Assembly: GCF_005938675.2 (NCBI RefSeq)
Contig: NZ_VCCH02000027.1
Location: 1-64,000 of the forward strand
Reading direction: 5' to 3'
DNA from: Mycobacterium sp. KBS0706
Lineage (GTDB): Bacteria > Pseudomonadota > Alphaproteobacteria > DSM-16000 > Inquilinaceae
Length of the DNA stretch: 64,000 nt
Shown: piece after piece, positions 25,210-34,976 of the stretch
Layout: every line of letters begins with the position of its first letter
How positions within the stretch are numbered: the stretch's first letter is position 1
Position numbers and translations under genes: made by a program
Notes under the pieces: model-generated
Told to the model about the DNA's origin: nothing
Seen by the model: only the letters and a program-made list of their open reading frames with translations
Databases searched by the model: none

Positions 25210-26799
25210 ATGCAGCGGGATTTCGGCCAGCCGGGGCGCTCGGCGCTGATCGCGGGCGAGGCGGCGATCGCCACCTCGCACCCGCTGGCCTCGGCCGCCG
25301 GGCTCGAGGTGCTGATGGATGGCGGCAACGCGGTCGATGCGGCGCTGGCCGCGGTCGCGGTGCAATGCGTGGTCGAGGCGCATATGACCGGCATCGGCGG
25401 CGACTGCTTCGTGCTCTATGCCCCGGCCGGGCAGGACGCGCTGGCGCTGAACGGCAGCGGCCGCGCGCCGCGCGCGGCCTCGGCGGAGGCGCTGGCCGCC
25501 CAGGGCCTCGCGGCAATCCCGCAGCGCAGCCCGCATGCGGTGACGGTGCCGGGCGCGATCTCGGCCTGGTGCCGGCTGCATGAGGAGCACGGATCGCTGC
25601 CGCTCGACCGGCTGTTCGCCCGCGCCATCCTCTATGCCGAGCAGGGCTATCCGGTGGCGCCGCGCGTCGCCTGGGACTGGGCCGAGGATGCCGGCTTCCT
25701 GGCCGGCGACGCCGGCTGCCGCGCCGTGTTCCTGCCCGGCGGCCGGATCCCGGCGGTCGGCGACCGGCATGCCCAGCCGAAGCTCGGCGCCCGGCTGCGC
25801 GACATCGCCGCCCATGGCGCTGCCGCCTTCTATGAAGGCCCCGTGGCGGAGTCGCTGGTCCGCCTGCTCAAGGCCCAGGGCGGGCTGCACACGCTCGACG
25901 ATTTCGCCGCCGGTCGCGGGGTCGCCAACTGGGTCGACCCGATCCGGCTCGACTATCACGGCACCGAGGTGGTGGAGTGCCCGCCGAACGGCCAGGGCCT
26001 GGCGGCGTTGATGATCCTCGGCCTGCTCTCCGGCCACGACCTGGCGGCGGAGATGCCGGAGGCCGACCGCATCCACCTGCATGCCGAGGCGACCAGGATC
26101 GCCTACCACCACCGCGACGCGCTGATCGGCGACCCCGATCACATGCCGCACGACCCGCGCACCCTGCTGTCCGAGGAGGTGCTGGGCACGCTGCGCCGGC
26201 GGATCGATCCGAAGCGGGCCGGACGGCCGGCGCTGTGGACCGAGCCGGAGCACCGCGACACCATCTATCTCTGCGTCGTCGACCGCGACGGCAATGCCGT
26301 GTCCTTCATCAACTCGATCTTCGACAGCTTCGGCAGCGGCCTGCTCGACCCCGAGACCGGGGTTCTGCTGCACAGCCGCGGCCGGTCGTTCCGGGTCGAG
26401 CCGGGCCATCCGAATGCGATCGGTCCGGGCAAGCGGCCGATGCACACCATCATCCCCGGACTGCTGCGCCGCGGCGGCCGCACCGCCGGCGTCTTCGGGG
26501 TGATGGGCGGGCACTACCAGGCGGCCGGCCAGGCGCAGTTCGTGTCCTCGATCATCGACCGCGGCCTCGACCCGCAGGCGGCGCTGGACCTGCCGCGCAG
26601 CTTCGTCTTCGACGGCGAGCTGCAGCTCGAGCCGCGGATCGGCCAGGCGGTGGCGGCGGACCTCGCCGGCCGCGGCCACAGCGTCGCGGTCCGGGACGAG
26701 CCGCTGGGCGGCGGCCAGGCGATCCTGATCGACCATGAGCGCGGCGTGCTGGTCGCCGGCTCCGACCCCCGCAAGGACGGCTGCGCGCTGGGGATCTGA
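25210..26799 (+). CDS. Gamma-glutamyltransferase family protein
   Basis: A 529-residue Ntn-hydrolase-fold protein of normal length for the family. The large-subunit signature GGNAVDAALAAVAVQCVVEAHMTGIGGDCF lies near residues 38-67. Thr351 in EHRDTIYLCVVDRDGN is placed where autocatalytic cleavage makes the small-subunit nucleophile. GKRPMHTIIPGL and GVMGGHYQAAGQAQ complete the motif set. ATG 25210 follows GGAAAGGA; no signal peptide is evident, so it is probably cytoplasmic, like acylase-type members rather than glutathione-specific periplasmic ones. The substrate is unresolved. A creatininase-like amidohydrolase follows on the same strand. Confidence 0.87.
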   Translation: MQRDFGQPGRSALIAGEAAIATSHPLASAAGLEVLMDGGNAVDAALAAVAVQCVVEAHMTGIGGDCFVLYAPAGQDALALNGSGRAPRAASAEALAAQGLAAIPQRSPHAVTVPGAISAWCRLHEEHGSLPLDRLFARAILYAEQGYPVAPRVAWDWAEDAGFLAGDAGCRAVFLPGGRIPAVGDRHAQPKLGARLRDIAAHGAAAFYEGPVAESLVRLLKAQGGLHTLDDFAAGRGVANWVDPIRLDYHGTEVVECPPNGQGLAALMILGLLSGHDLAAEMPEADRIHLHAEATRIAYHHRDALIGDPDHMPHDPRTLLSEEVLGTLRRRIDPKRAGRPALWTEPEHRDTIYLCVVDRDGNAVSFINSIFDSFGSGLLDPETGVLLHSRGRSFRVEPGHPNAIGPGKRPMHTIIPGLLRRGGRTAGVFGVMGGHYQAAGQAQFVSSIIDRGLDPQAALDLPRSFVFDGELQLEPRIGQAVAADLAGRGHSVAVRDEPLGGGQAILIDHERGVLVAGSDPRKDGCALGI

Positions 26800-26930
26800 G
26801 ACGGGCCGTTCCTCTTGCCGTCATTGCCGGGCCTGGCGGTGAAACGGATCGGGCGGCCGCCCATATTTCTAGGAACTCCTGACGCGCTCCCGGATTGGAC
26901 AAGGCGAGCCCAGGAAACGGAGGACCCATC

Positions 26931-27668
26931 GTGCAGCTTCAGCTCAGCTCCTGGCCGGAGATCGAGGCCTATCTCGAGACCTCGCGCGGCGCCATCATGC
27001 CGATCGGGTCGACCGAGCAGCACGGCCCGAACGGGCTGATCGGCACCGACGCGCTATGCGCCGAGGGCATTGCCCGCGGCGTCGGCGACAAGACCGGGGC
27101 GGTGGTCGGCCCGACCATCGGCGTCGGCATGGCGCATCACCACATGACCTTCCCGGGCAGCATGACGCTGAAGCCGTCGACCCTGGTGCTGGTGATCCGC
27201 GACTATGTGATGGCGCTGGCCGAGCACGGCTTCGACCACTTCCTGTTCGTCAACGGCCATGGCGGCAACATCGCCACCATCCAGGCCGCCTTCTACGAGA
27301 TCTATTCCGAGCGGCGGGCGCTCGGCAGCCCGTCGATCCGCTGCCGCCTGGTCAACTGGTGGGACAATGCCGGGGTGCAGCGCCTGTCGAAGGAGCTGTA
27401 CGGCGTCGCGGAGGGCAGCCACGCCACGGCCAGCGAGGTGGCGGTCACCCAGCACCTGTTCCCCGACCACATCAAGTCGGCGGAGCTGGACCCGCCGATC
27501 GCGCCGTCGGGCCGGTTCTACGACGCCGCCGACTATCGCCGCCGCTTCCCGGACGGCCGCATCGGCTCCAACCCCGGCCTGGCGACGCCGGAGCATGGCG
27601 AGCAGTTCTACGACGCGGCGGTCGAGGCGATCGCCGGCACCTATGCGGAGTTCCTGGCCGAGACCTGA
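26931..27668 (+). CDS. Creatininase family amidohydrolase
   Basis: A 245-residue metal-dependent amidohydrolase. The motif set of the family is present: PIGSTEQHGPNGLIGTD (Glu29, His31, Asp40) and FVNGHGGN, with EGSHATASEVAVTQ later. It starts at GTG 26931 behind GGAGGA. Members open cyclic amides (creatinine, or formamide-type intermediates). Adjacency to the gamma-glutamyltransferase-like gene suggests breakdown of an amide or peptide-like compound; this is inference. Its 3' end overlaps the convergent VanW-fusion gene by 28 bp. Confidence 0.88.
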   Translation: MQLQLSSWPEIEAYLETSRGAIMPIGSTEQHGPNGLIGTDALCAEGIARGVGDKTGAVVGPTIGVGMAHHHMTFPGSMTLKPSTLVLVIRDYVMALAEHGFDHFLFVNGHGGNIATIQAAFYEIYSERRALGSPSIRCRLVNWWDNAGVQRLSKELYGVAEGSHATASEVAVTQHLFPDHIKSAELDPPIAPSGRFYDAADYRRRFPDGRIGSNPGLATPEHGEQFYDAAVEAIAGTYAEFLAET

Positions 27669-29401
27669 TGCTGCTGTGACACGTCGCCAAGGGCCTGCAG
27701 CAGCGCCTCGCGCAGGGCGGCGGCGTCGTCCTCCGGCACCAGCGTGACGCCCGGTCCGGGGTCGATGCCGCAGGCGGCGGTGGCGATCACCGGGAGACCC
27801 AGCGCCACGGCGCGCAGCAGCGCCCGCGGCTGGTGCTCGACGATTGCCGGCAGCACCACCGCCGCCACCGGGTCGGGCCACGGGCCGGCGGGCAGGGACC
27901 GCGCCGCGACGTTGCGCCAGAACAGATCGTCCTGCTCGCGCGCCCGGCCGGTCACGACGAGGTCGATGTCCAGCCCCTCGACCGCGTCGCGCAGGGCATA
28001 GGCGCCCTTGCGGCCGAGCGCCGAGGCCGGGAACAGGATGGTGCGGCCGCCGACCGCGGGCCGCGGCGCCGCGGCGACGTCCGGCAGCGCCCAGTCCAGA
28101 TGCACCGCCCGGTCCGCGAAGCGCGCGGCGATGCCGCCATGCGGGGTGTACAGGCGGGACGCCGCGGCCAGCGCCTCGGCCTCGGCCGCGACGATCTCCT
28201 CCGGCGCCCGGAAATCGCCCAGCGTCGGACTCTCCGGATAGCGGGCCAGAGCCCGGTCCAGCCGGGCCTGCAGCGCCGCCAGCGGCCAGCGCTCCATCAG
28301 CACGTCGAAGCTGCGGCCCTGCAGGCAGCCGAGGCGCCAGAGATGCGGCAGCAGCCCCTGGCCGACCACCAGATGGGTGTGGCGATAGGACAGGCGGCGC
28401 GCATAGGCCTCGGCCAGCCGCCGGTCGAAGCCCAGCATCGCGCGGGGCAGGGCGCCGCCCACCGCCGGCAGGCGGCGCAGCGCCCGGGCGCGGGCCAGCG
28501 CGACCAGGGTGGCGCGGCTCTCGCCGCCGGCCAGCTCCGGCCAAGCGTAGCGGGCCCGCCAGCGCATCGGCAGGAACAGCTTGTCCTCCGGCCCGGCCTG
28601 GGCGCGCAGCAGCGTCGCGAACTCCGGCCAGGCGCCGTCGACCAGCCAGGCGGTCGGCCGCCGGGTGATCACGGCACCCTTCGGCAGCTGCTGGCTGCAA
28701 TCTTCATGGGCACAGCCGACGCAGTCATTGGCGGCCTCGCGCAGGGCCGGGAAGGCGACCACGACGCCGGACGCCGCGGCGGCGGCGCTGCGGAATCGGA
28801 TCTCCAGCTCCGCGCCGGTCAGCCGCGCCTCGATGCGGAAGGCTGCCGGGCTGCGGAACCGCAGGTCGACATAGTTCCAGAACACGGTGGCGTCGCGCCC
28901 GGCGGCGGCGCGCGATCCCGGCACCAGCCGGCTATGGGCGTGGCGCTCGACGATCTCGAAGCCAGCGGCCAGCGCCGCCTCGTACAGGCCGTTCGACAGC
29001 TGGCACAAGCCCCCGCCGGCGCTGGCGACCAGGCAGCCCTCGCGCAGCTCGCGCCCGGCGACGAAGCCACGCCGACGCGAGGCGCGGCCGATCTGGCGCC
29101 AGAAGCTGAACACGCCGCCGGCCGGCACCTCGACGCCGTCGAGGGCACGCAGGGCGTGGCGCAGATTGTGGATCTTGCCGGCGGTCAGGTCGTGCTCGGC
29201 GGCCCCGCCTGGCCCGGACCACAGCGGCGAGCGGATCTCGGCCACCACGGCGGCATCGCGCAGCCCATCCGCACGCGGATGGCGCGGCGGCCGGCCGTTG
29301 ATCTCGCGCAGGGCCCGGCGGCCGCGCAGCAGCGCCGCCTTGGCGCCGAAGACCAGCGCGCCCCACCGCGACGGGATCCTGTGCTCCGCCTGTATCGCCA
29401 T
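27641..29401 (-). CDS. VanW-like domain fused to a glycosyltransferase-like domain
   Basis: A 586-residue protein. Residues about 70-205 resemble VanW: HNLRHALRALDGVEVPAGGVFSFWRQIG, then EGCLVASAGGGLCQLSNGLYEAAL and IVERHAHS. A cysteine cluster follows (DCVGCAHEDC, Cys227/230/235), possibly a metal site. Residues about 250-586 look like a GT-B-type glycosyltransferase: TILFPASALGRKGAYALRDA is the typical GRKG donor-domain segment, and PVIATAACGIDPGPGVTLVPEDD resembles the nucleotide-sugar end. No signal peptide is seen. VanW function is itself unclear, so a cell-envelope role is inference. ATG 29401 follows GGGACGG. Confidence 0.7.
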   Translation of the reverse strand: MAIQAEHRIPSRWGALVFGAKAALLRGRRALREINGRPPRHPRADGLRDAAVVAEIRSPLWSGPGGAAEHDLTAGKIHNLRHALRALDGVEVPAGGVFSFWRQIGRASRRRGFVAGRELREGCLVASAGGGLCQLSNGLYEAALAAGFEIVERHAHSRLVPGSRAAAGRDATVFWNYVDLRFRSPAAFRIEARLTGAELEIRFRSAAAAASGVVVAFPALREAANDCVGCAHEDCSQQLPKGAVITRRPTAWLVDGAWPEFATLLRAQAGPEDKLFLPMRWRARYAWPELAGGESRATLVALARARALRRLPAVGGALPRAMLGFDRRLAEAYARRLSYRHTHLVVGQGLLPHLWRLGCLQGRSFDVLMERWPLAALQARLDRALARYPESPTLGDFRAPEEIVAAEAEALAAASRLYTPHGGIAARFADRAVHLDWALPDVAAAPRPAVGGRTILFPASALGRKGAYALRDAVEGLDIDLVVTGRAREQDDLFWRNVAARSLPAGPWPDPVAAVVLPAIVEHQPRALLRAVALGLPVIATAACGIDPGPGVTLVPEDDAAALREALLQALGDVSQQHQVSARNSA

Positions 29402-29559
29402 GACCGTCCCGCGCCCCATACCGGCCGAACGGAGAGTGGGCGCCTGGAAGATGGCGGGACGATGTCGCGCCGGTGGCGGTGCGGTGCGCCGAGAGTGATC
29501 GGACTTGACGCTCAGCCCCGCCGGCTTGATGAAAGGCGACGTTTCCGATCGGGCCTGCA

Positions 29560-30516
29560 ATGACCGACGCCCCCCGCCGCATCGGCTTCCTGCTGCTGCC
29601 GCAATTCTCGATGATGGCCTTCGCCTCGGCGCTGGAGCCGCTGCGCGTCGCCAACCGGCTGTCGCGGCGCGAGGTCTATCGCTGGACCATCTTCTCCGCC
29701 GACGGGGCGCCGGTGCCGGCGTCCAATCAGCTGGCGCTGCCGGCCGACGCCGTGGCCGGCAGCGCCGACGACCTGCCGATGCTGATCGTCTGCGCCGCTT
29801 TCGAGCCGCTGGCCGCGGTGACCCCGGCACTGATCCGCTGGTTCCGCCGGCTCGACCGCGCCGGGGCCGTGCTGGGCGGCATCGACACCGGCGGATTCGC
29901 GCTGGCGGCCGCCGGGCTGCTCGACGGTTACCGCGCCACCGCGCATTGGGAGGCTCTGGACGGCTTCGCCGAGCAGTTCCCGCGGGTCGAGGCGCGTGCC
30001 TGTCTGTTCGAGGCCGACCGCCGCCGCCTGACCTGCGCCGGCGGCACCGCCGCGCTCGACCTGATGCTGCAGATCATCCGCACCGATCACGGCGCCAGGC
30101 TGGCGGCCGCGGTGTCGGAGCAGTTCATCTACAACACCCTGCGCCATGCCGAGGACCGGCAGCGCCTGTCGGTGCCGCGGCAGCTCGACATCCGCGACAG
30201 CCGCCTGGCGCGGATGGTCGAGATCATGGAGCGCAACGTCGCCAGCCCGATCGCGGTCACCGCGCTGGCCCGCACCGTCGACATGTCGCCGCGCCAGGTC
30301 GAGCGGCTGTTCGCGCACCATCTCGGCAAGGGGCCGCAGGGCTTCTACCAGTCGCTGCGGCTGCAGCGGGCGCGGTCGATGGTGCAGTATTCCGACGACC
30401 CGCTGCTGGAGGTGGCGGTGGCCTGCGGCTTCGGCAGCTACGAGCATTTCTGCCGCTGCTACCGCCGCGAATTCGGCGTGCCGCCCAGCCGCGACCGTCG
30501 CGCCTCCGCAGCTTAG
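29560..30516 (+). CDS. cdhR: GlxA/CdhR-type transcriptional regulator
   Basis: A 318-residue regulator with an N-terminal DJ-1/PfpI-like domain (IGFLLLPQFSMMAFASALEPLRVANRLS; LGGIDTGGFALAAAGLL), which lacks the usual catalytic cysteine, and a C-terminal AraC helix-turn-helix pair (VTALARTVDMSPRQVERLFAHHLG; VAVACGFGSYEHFCRCYRREFG). This is the architecture of CdhR/GbdR-type carnitine and betaine regulators. The two following genes are carnitine-degrading enzymes on the same strand, which supports the CdhR assignment. ATG 29560. Confidence 0.8.
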   Translation: MTDAPRRIGFLLLPQFSMMAFASALEPLRVANRLSRREVYRWTIFSADGAPVPASNQLALPADAVAGSADDLPMLIVCAAFEPLAAVTPALIRWFRRLDRAGAVLGGIDTGGFALAAAGLLDGYRATAHWEALDGFAEQFPRVEARACLFEADRRRLTCAGGTAALDLMLQIIRTDHGARLAAAVSEQFIYNTLRHAEDRQRLSVPRQLDIRDSRLARMVEIMERNVASPIAVTALARTVDMSPRQVERLFAHHLGKGPQGFYQSLRLQRARSMVQYSDDPLLEVAVACGFGSYEHFCRCYRREFGVPPSRDRRASAA

Positions 30517-30623
30517 CGGAAAGCGTCAAGCCGCTGTCGCTCTTGGTCAAGATCCAAGCAACTTGGAGGGCGTAGCCTCGTCCCAGAGGCCGGTGCGCCG
30601 GCAATACGGGGAGGCGGTGGGCA

Positions 30624-31547
30624 ATGGCCCTGCAGACTGACATCAACCGGCGCGTGATCGTGACCTGCGCCGTCACCGGCGCCGGCGACACGGTGGGCAA
30701 GCATCCGGCGATCCCGGTGACGCCGCAGCAGATCGCCGATGCGGCGCTGGAGGCGGCGAAGGCCGGCGCCACCGTCGCCCACATCCATGTCCGCAACCCC
30801 GAGACCGGCAAGGCCAGCCGCGACCCGGCGCTCTATCGCGAGGTGGTGGACCGCATCCGCTCCTCCGGCGTCGACATCATCATCAACCTGACCGCCGGCA
30901 TGGGCGGCGACCTGGTGATCGGGCCGCAGGACGACCCGACGAAGTTCGGTCCCGACACCGACCTGGTCGGCGGCATCGACCGGCTGCCGCATGTCGAGCA
31001 GCTGCTGCCGGAGATCTGCACCCTCGACTGCGGCTCGCTGAACTTCGGCGACGGTTCGCTGGTCTACGTCTCCACCCCCGACATCCTGCGCAAGCAGGCG
31101 AAGCGGATCCAGGAGCTCGGGGTGAAGCCCGAGCTCGAGATCTTCGACACCGGCAACCTGTGGTTCGCGCGGAAGATGGTGGAGGAGGGGCTGCTCGACG
31201 CGCCGCCCCTGTTCCAGCTCTGCCTCGGCATCCCCTGGGGCACGCCGCCCGACCCGCGGATGATGCTGGCGATGCGCGACATGCTGCCGGACGGCGCGGT
31301 CTGGGCCGGCTTCGCCATCGGCCGGCTGCAGATGCCCTTCGTCGCCCAGGCGGTGCTGCTGGGCGGCCATGTCCGGGTCGGGCTCGAGGACAACCTCTAT
31401 CTCGACAAGGGCGTCTATGCCTCGAACGGCACCCTGGTCGAGCGGGCGCGGACCATCATCGAGGCGATGGGATCCAAGGTGATGACTCCGGCCGAGGCGC
31501 GCAGCCATCTCGGCCTCAAGGTGAAGGGGCAGGCCCATGCCGCGTGA
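30624..31547 (+). CDS. Beta-keto acid cleavage enzyme (BKACE), probably dehydrocarnitine-cleaving
   Basis: A 307-residue DUF849/BKACE TIM-barrel enzyme. It condenses a beta-keto acid with acetyl-CoA to give acetoacetate and a new CoA ester; the dehydrocarnitine-specific members yield betainyl-CoA. Zinc-binding [12 protein letters not shown] near residue 52 and the IITCAVTGA-like opening ([12 protein letters not shown]) are diagnostic. GGGGAGG precedes ATG 30624. The gene overlaps the carnitine dehydrogenase gene by 11 bp, and this context is the basis for substrate assignment. Confidence 0.87.
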   Translation: MALQTDINRRVIVTCAVTGAGDTVGKHPAIPVTPQQIADAALEAAKAGATVAHIHVRNPETGKASRDPALYREVVDRIRSSGVDIIINLTAGMGGDLVIGPQDDPTKFGPDTDLVGGIDRLPHVEQLLPEICTLDCGSLNFGDGSLVYVSTPDILRKQAKRIQELGVKPELEIFDTGNLWFARKMVEEGLLDAPPLFQLCLGIPWGTPPDPRMMLAMRDMLPDGAVWAGFAIGRLQMPFVAQAVLLGGHVRVGLEDNLYLDKGVYASNGTLVERARTIIEAMGSKVMTPAEARSHLGLKVKGQAHAA

Positions 31548-32514
31548 CATCCGCACCCTCGGCATCGTCGGCGGCGGCGTCATCGGCAGCGGCTGGGCCG
31601 CCCGCGCGCTGGCCCACGGCCTCGACGTCGTCGCCTGGGACCCGTCCCCGACCGGCGAGCAGGCCCTGCGCGACGCCGTCGCCAATGCCTGGCCGGCGCT
31701 GGCCCGCATCGGCCTGGCCGAAGGCGCGAGCCCGGACCGGCTGCGCGTGGTCGGCTCGGCCGAGGCGGTCGCCGCCGAATCCGATTTCGTGCAGGAGAGC
31801 GCGCCCGAGCGGATCGAGCTGAAGCGCAAGCTGCACCACGCCATGGCCGCGGCCGCGCCGGCCGACGTCATCCTCGGCTCCTCCTCCTCGGGCCTCTTGC
31901 CCAGCGAGATCCAGGAGGGCGCGCGGCACCCGGAGCGGATCGTCATCGGCCACCCGTTCAACCCGGTCTATCTGCTGCCGCTGGTCGAGGTGGTGGGCGG
32001 CAAGCAGACGGCGCCGGAGACGATCAAGGCGGCCGCGGCCTTCTACGCCTCGCTCGGCATGAAGCCGCTGCATGTCCGCAACGAGATCGACGGCTACATC
32101 GCCGACCGCCTACTGGAGGCGCTGTGGCGCGAGGCGCTGCACCTGGTCGCCGACGGCATCGCCACGACCAAGGAGATCGACGAGGCGATCTGCTTCGGCG
32201 CCGGCATCCGCTGGGCCTTCATGGGCACCAACCTGACCTATCACCTCGCCGGCGGCGAGGGCGGCATGCGGCATATGCTGGAGCAGTTCGGCCCGGCGCT
32301 GGAGCTGCCCTGGACCAAGCTGGTGGCGCCGAAGCTGACCGACACCCTGATCGACCGCATGGTCGAAGGCACGCAGGAGCAGGCCGGCGGCTGGCCGATC
32401 AAGAAGATCGAGCGCTGGCGCGACGAGCGCATCATCCGGATCCTGCAGGCTCTGGAAGGCGCCGATCGCGACACCGGCCACCCGACCTACGATCCGCGGC
32501 CGGGCTCGGCCTGA
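31537..32514 (+). CDS. lcdH: L-carnitine dehydrogenase (3-hydroxyacyl-CoA dehydrogenase superfamily)
   Basis: A 325-residue NAD-dependent dehydrogenase that would oxidise L-carnitine to 3-dehydrocarnitine. The Rossmann motif [14 protein letters not shown] is at residues 8-21, and [19 protein letters not shown] holds the catalytic histidine. [15 protein letters not shown] and [21 protein letters not shown] are typical of carnitine-specific members. It overlaps the BKACE gene; together they convert carnitine to betainyl-CoA. The thioesterase often found in such clusters as a fusion or extra gene is absent here. A strong terminator follows. Confidence 0.87.
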   Translation: MPRDIRTLGIVGGGVIGSGWAARALAHGLDVVAWDPSPTGEQALRDAVANAWPALARIGLAEGASPDRLRVVGSAEAVAAESDFVQESAPERIELKRKLHHAMAAAAPADVILGSSSSGLLPSEIQEGARHPERIVIGHPFNPVYLLPLVEVVGGKQTAPETIKAAAAFYASLGMKPLHVRNEIDGYIADRLLEALWREALHLVADGIATTKEIDEAICFGAGIRWAFMGTNLTYHLAGGEGGMRHMLEQFGPALELPWTKLVAPKLTDTLIDRMVEGTQEQAGGWPIKKIERWRDERIIRILQALEGADRDTGHPTYDPRPGSA

Positions 32515-32593
32515 GCCGTCCCCCGATCCCCGCGCCAGCGGGGATGGCGCGGCCGGGACGGTTGCGAGCCCCGGCCGTCGTTCGCCTGACTCC

Positions 32594-32628
32594 GCCCGGC
32601 CGGTGCTCTCCCCCGGCCGGGCTTTTTT
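32594..32628 (+). terminator. Rho-independent terminator of the carnitine operon
   Basis: A perfect 10-bp stem, GCCCGGCCGG / CCGGCCGGGC, with a 9-base loop and six T. It separates the carnitine operon from the convergent lipase gene. Confidence 0.92.
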
Positions 32629-32634
32629 ACGCGG

Positions 32635-33726
32635 TCAGCGCGTGCCGCCAACCCGACGGGCGGCCAGGAACGACTTCAGCCGTGCGGCATAGGCCGGATT
32701 GTTCGAGACTGTGCGCGCGGTCAGCGGCCGCGTCGCCGGCGCCAGCCTTCCTTGCATCATCGCCACCTCGCCCTTCGTCACCGAGGCACCGCCCAACAGG
32801 GCCATGTAGGTCGTGGTGTGGTGCTGCTGCAGCGCCTCGTCGGCCCAGGGGCCGAGCGGGTCGCTGCCATCGGGCGTCAGCCAGCCGCCCGGCAGCGCGA
32901 CGCTGTCCGGAATGTCGGCATAGGAGACGCCGCACCAGTCCAGCCAGCCGTCATAGCCGACGACCGCGCTGGTGATGACGACCGGCGGCAGGATGTCCGG
33001 GCCGACATCGAGGTAGATCAGCGGGATCTCCAGCAGCTCCGCCATCGCCTTGGGCACGACGTCCAGCGTGTTGCGGTAGCAGGCCGCCGTCGGGAAGGCG
33101 CTGCGGAAGGCGTCGGCGAAGGCCTGGTTGCCGGCGGTCGGTCCTGCATAGGTGGTCGGCACGATGGCAGGGGACAGGCCCTGCTGCCCCAGCTGCGCCT
33201 GCAGCCAGGGCGCCAGCACGGTGGTGATGCAGGCGCCCAGGCTGTGCCCGGTCACCTGCAGCGGCACCTGCCGGTTGGCGGCATTGCCGTAGAAGCCGGC
33301 CAGGAAGGCGGCCAGGGACTGCCCGCCCGAGGTCATGCCGATGACCCGGGTCAGCGCCGCGGCCGTGCCGGAGGAAATCAGCACGTCGCTTGGGGCGGCC
33401 CAGGGCGGCGCCTGTTGGCTGTCGGCGCCGAGATCCTCGACGATCTCGTTCCACAGCCCCAGGAACGACCCGTCCCAGTCCGTGCCGCGCACGACGACGG
33501 CCACGGACAGGGTCTGGCCACCGCCGGTGCGGACCGCGACATAGGCCAGGTTGGCCTGGGACGGGTCCTGCGCCGGCCCCCAGGCCAGCGACCAGCTGCC
33601 TCCGCCCGGCACCGGCCAGCCCAGCGGGAAGGCGGCGGGGATGGCGGAAGGGTTGAGATAGGAGATCTGGCACAGCTGCAACAGGCTGATGCTCGCGGGA
33701 TCGGCCGCAGCGATCGGATTGGGCAT
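32635..33726 (-). CDS. Class 3 lipase family protein
   Basis: A 363-residue alpha/beta hydrolase of the lipase_3 family. The nucleophile elbow is VTGHSLGA with Ser162; AVVVRGTDWDG (about 77-86) forms the oxyanion region, and DVVPKA supplies a likely catalytic Asp. No signal peptide is evident, so it may be cytoplasmic or exported by another route. ATG 33726 follows GAGGAA; TTG 33732 is a weaker alternative. The promoter region is unusually AT-rich for this window. The substrate is unknown. Confidence 0.83.
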   Translation of the reverse strand: MPNPIAAADPASISLLQLCQISYLNPSAIPAAFPLGWPVPGGGSWSLAWGPAQDPSQANLAYVAVRTGGGQTLSVAVVVRGTDWDGSFLGLWNEIVEDLGADSQQAPPWAAPSDVLISSGTAAALTRVIGMTSGGQSLAAFLAGFYGNAANRQVPLQVTGHSLGACITTVLAPWLQAQLGQQGLSPAIVPTTYAGPTAGNQAFADAFRSAFPTAACYRNTLDVVPKAMAELLEIPLIYLDVGPDILPPVVITSAVVGYDGWLDWCGVSYADIPDSVALPGGWLTPDGSDPLGPWADEALQQHHTTTYMALLGGASVTKGEVAMMQGRLAPATRPLTARTVSNNPAYAARLKSFLAARRVGGTR

Positions 33727-33803
33727 GATCAATTCCTCGAATTAATAATAAAATTGGGGAATCAGGCAAATATTATTTTAGCATCTGGGCAATATTCCGA
33801 AAG

Positions 33804-34772
33804 CTATTTCACATGCGCCCGCAGGGTCCGGCCGCGGATGCGCTCGCGGTGCATGATGTAGAGGCTGGAGGCGATGACGATGCCGGCGCCGAGCACGACG
33901 AAGGGCTCGACTTCGTTGCCGAAGAACAGGCTGCCATAGGCCAGCGCCCAGACGATCATGGTGTACTGCATCGGCGCGATGGTGCTGGCCGGCGCCAGCG
34001 ACAGCGCCCGCACCACCAGGAACTGGGCCGAGCCCATCAGCAGGCCGGCGGCGCCGACCCGCAGCAGGTCGAACCAGCTTGGCAGCTTGAACACGAACAG
34101 CGCGACCGGCAGGCTGGTGACCAGCAGCCCCAGCATCACCGCCGTGACCATCACGGCACGCTGTTCGTCCCGGCTGATCTTGCGCATGATCAGCACCACC
34201 CCGGCGCCGGTGAACACCGAGCCCAGGGCCGAGAGATGGCCCAGCGTCAGCGACTCGAAGCCCGGCCGCACCATCACCAGGATGCCCAGGAACCCGACCA
34301 CCACCGCGGCCCAGCGATGGGCGCGCACCTGTTCGCCCAGGATCGGGATCGACAGGATGGTCACCACCATCGGGGTGCAGAAGGCGATGGCGTAGACATC
34401 GGCCAGCGGCAGGGCGGAGAAAGCATAGAAGCCGAAGATCGTGCCGATCCCGGCCAGGAAGCCGCGCAGCACGATCAGCCGCGGATGCGCCGCCCGCATG
34501 CGGCTGAGCCCGCCGTCGCGGCGCAGCATGATCAGGATCGGGATGCAGGCGAAGGCGACCTGCATCGGGATGATCTGGAAGATCGAATAGCTGGCCGTCA
34601 GCCCCTTCACCAGCGCGTCGCTGGACGCGAACATCAGGTTGGCGAGCAGCGAGCAGAGCACGCCGAGCAGCGGCGTCTCGACGCCGGAGGCGGCCGCAGG
34701 GGCAGGGGGCGCCGCGGGCACGTCTGCAGGGGCCATCGGGACATTCTCGTCGCCGCGCCGCCAGAATCGCAT
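33804..34772 (-). CDS. DMT (EamA) family transporter
   Basis: A 322-residue inner-membrane protein with ten predicted helices in two EamA repeats. It starts with a short cytoplasmic, Pro/Ala-rich stretch (APADVPAAPPAPAAASG), and AFCTPMVVTILSIPILGE marks the end of the first repeat. ATG 34772 has GGAGGGGACGG upstream; the frame extends further but without a site. It is a solute exporter or importer of unknown substrate. It is not obviously linked to the neighbouring genes. Confidence 0.85.
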   Translation of the reverse strand: MRFWRRGDENVPMAPADVPAAPPAPAAASGVETPLLGVLCSLLANLMFASSDALVKGLTASYSIFQIIPMQVAFACIPILIMLRRDGGLSRMRAAHPRLIVLRGFLAGIGTIFGFYAFSALPLADVYAIAFCTPMVVTILSIPILGEQVRAHRWAAVVVGFLGILVMVRPGFESLTLGHLSALGSVFTGAGVVLIMRKISRDEQRAVMVTAVMLGLLVTSLPVALFVFKLPSWFDLLRVGAAGLLMGSAQFLVVRALSLAPASTIAPMQYTMIVWALAYGSLFFGNEVEPFVVLGAGIVIASSLYIMHRERIRGRTLRAHVK

Positions 34773-34976
34773 GGTCGTTCCGTCCCCTCCGGGGCAGAAG
34801 CCGCCCACCCCGTATGTCAGACATACGCCTGCCGGCGGAAAACGGGTGGCGAAAGCCGGAAGGGCTGGCATGCGCGGGGGGCGACGGTTGCGGAGCGGGC
34901 CGGGGCAGCGCGACGAGGCCATAGGCGGAACGGGAAATACGGGTTAAGAGGCATCGGCATCATTCGGGTGAGGGCG

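Noticed and set aside
32524..32548. Short GATCCCCGC..GCGGGGAT pairing after the carnitine operon
   Set aside because: It can fold, but the terminator with a T tract at 32594 explains the end of the operon; no separate function is supported.
33813..34976. Upstream extension of the mutarotase-like frame by 388 codons
   Set aside because: It is antisense to the DMT transporter and has shadow-frame composition (His/Gln/Asp-rich); the real start at 34977 has a ribosome site.
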